Assembly (NCBI GenBank): GCA_013152695.1
Contig: JAADFV010000131.1
Coordinates: forward strand, 1 to 6,663
Origin: Chloroflexota bacterium
GTDB lineage: Bacteria; Chloroflexota; Anaerolineae; J102
Direction: 5' to 3'
DNA: 6,663 nt
Part shown: positions 6,539 to 6,663 of the stretch, one piece after another
Position numbering within the stretch: the first letter of the stretch is position 1
Layout: each line of letters begins with the position of its first letter
Notes under the pieces: model-generated
Told to the model about the DNA's origin: nothing
Database searches by the model: none
Seen by the model: the letters and a program-made list of their open reading frames with translations, nothing else
Made by a program: the position numbers and the translations under genes

Positions 6539-6663
6539 ATCAGGCAGGAAATTCACGCAAGGCGACGACGTTGACAAAGCAGATAAAGCAAAAAGCACGT
6601 GAATTGGGGTTTGACCTAGTGGGCATTGCTGCGGTTGGCCCTGCGCCTGATCTCGATCGTTAT
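6535..6663 (+). CDS. queG: Epoxyqueuosine reductase QueG, N-terminal fragment (3' truncated)
   Basis: The ATG at 6535 overlaps the TGA of the preceding gene (ATGA) and opens a frame that runs to the window edge, giving 43 residues. Residues 15-34 carry the pattern KQIKQKARELGFDLVGIA, followed by a Pro-rich stretch and DLDRY. This is the typical QueG N-terminus: an amphipathic helix, 'A.ELGFDLVGIA', then 'P....R'. QueG is a cobalamin- and [4Fe-4S]-dependent cytoplasmic enzyme that reduces epoxyqueuosine to queuosine at the tRNA wobble position 34. The iron-sulfur cysteines lie beyond the window, so the call rests on the N-terminal signature. A GAGGAA at 6515-6520, 14 nt upstream, is a poorly spaced ribosome site, which fits translational coupling to the upstream gene. 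Confidence 0.75.
   Translation, partial: MNQAGNSRKATTLTKQIKQKARELGFDLVGIAAVGPAPDLDRY

Noticed and set aside
1..6663. Search for CRISPR arrays, tRNAs, insertion-sequence ends, direct DNA repeats and defence or phage genes.
   Set aside because: No regularly spaced repeats, cloverleaf-like segments, transposase-like frames or terminal inverted repeats were seen. The window is almost fully covered by five ordinary co-oriented genes.

Overview
The window holds five protein-coding genes, all on the + strand, with no RNA gene, mobile element or CRISPR array that I could see. Three are large integral-membrane proteins of the kind used for cell-surface glycan assembly. One is a cytoplasmic PLP enzyme, and the last is the start of a tRNA-modification gene. 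The source is probably a bacterium of the phylum Chloroflexota (Anaerolineae/Caldilineae-like). This is inferred from the GT-C membrane proteins carrying C-terminal beta-rich modules with a 'PTS.W.PG..VVD'-type signature, a combination I associate with that phylum. There is no rRNA or other marker gene here to confirm it.

Layout. (1) Bases 3-1532: the 3' part of a GT-C/DUF2142-like membrane glycosyltransferase. It has a multi-pass membrane half followed by two tandem, diverged beta-rich modules. (2) Bases 1661-3148: an O-antigen ligase/polymerase-like (Wzy/WaaL family) membrane protein, after a 128-bp gap with a weak candidate promoter. (3) Bases 3226-4626: a beta-eliminating lyase whose substrate-determining positions point to tryptophanase (TnaA) rather than tyrosine phenol-lyase. 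It has by far the best Shine-Dalgarno sequence in the window. (4) Bases 4697-6538: a DUF2723-type protein (protein O-mannosyltransferase-like) ending in a third copy of the beta-rich module seen in gene 1. (5) Bases 6535 to the window end: the first 43 codons of epoxyqueuosine reductase (queG), overlapping gene 4 by ATGA.

How they fit together. Genes 1, 2 and 4 form a plausible set for building or polymerising a surface polysaccharide or for glycosylating exported proteins from lipid-linked sugars. The recurring module in genes 1 and 4 is the most distinctive feature. The tryptophanase and queG have no obvious biochemical link to that set. They look like co-oriented neighbours, although queG appears translationally coupled to gene 4. 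I found no clearly new system. The points most worth a second look are the shared module and the TPL/TnaA-mosaic lyase that lacks a TnaC leader and an adjacent permease.
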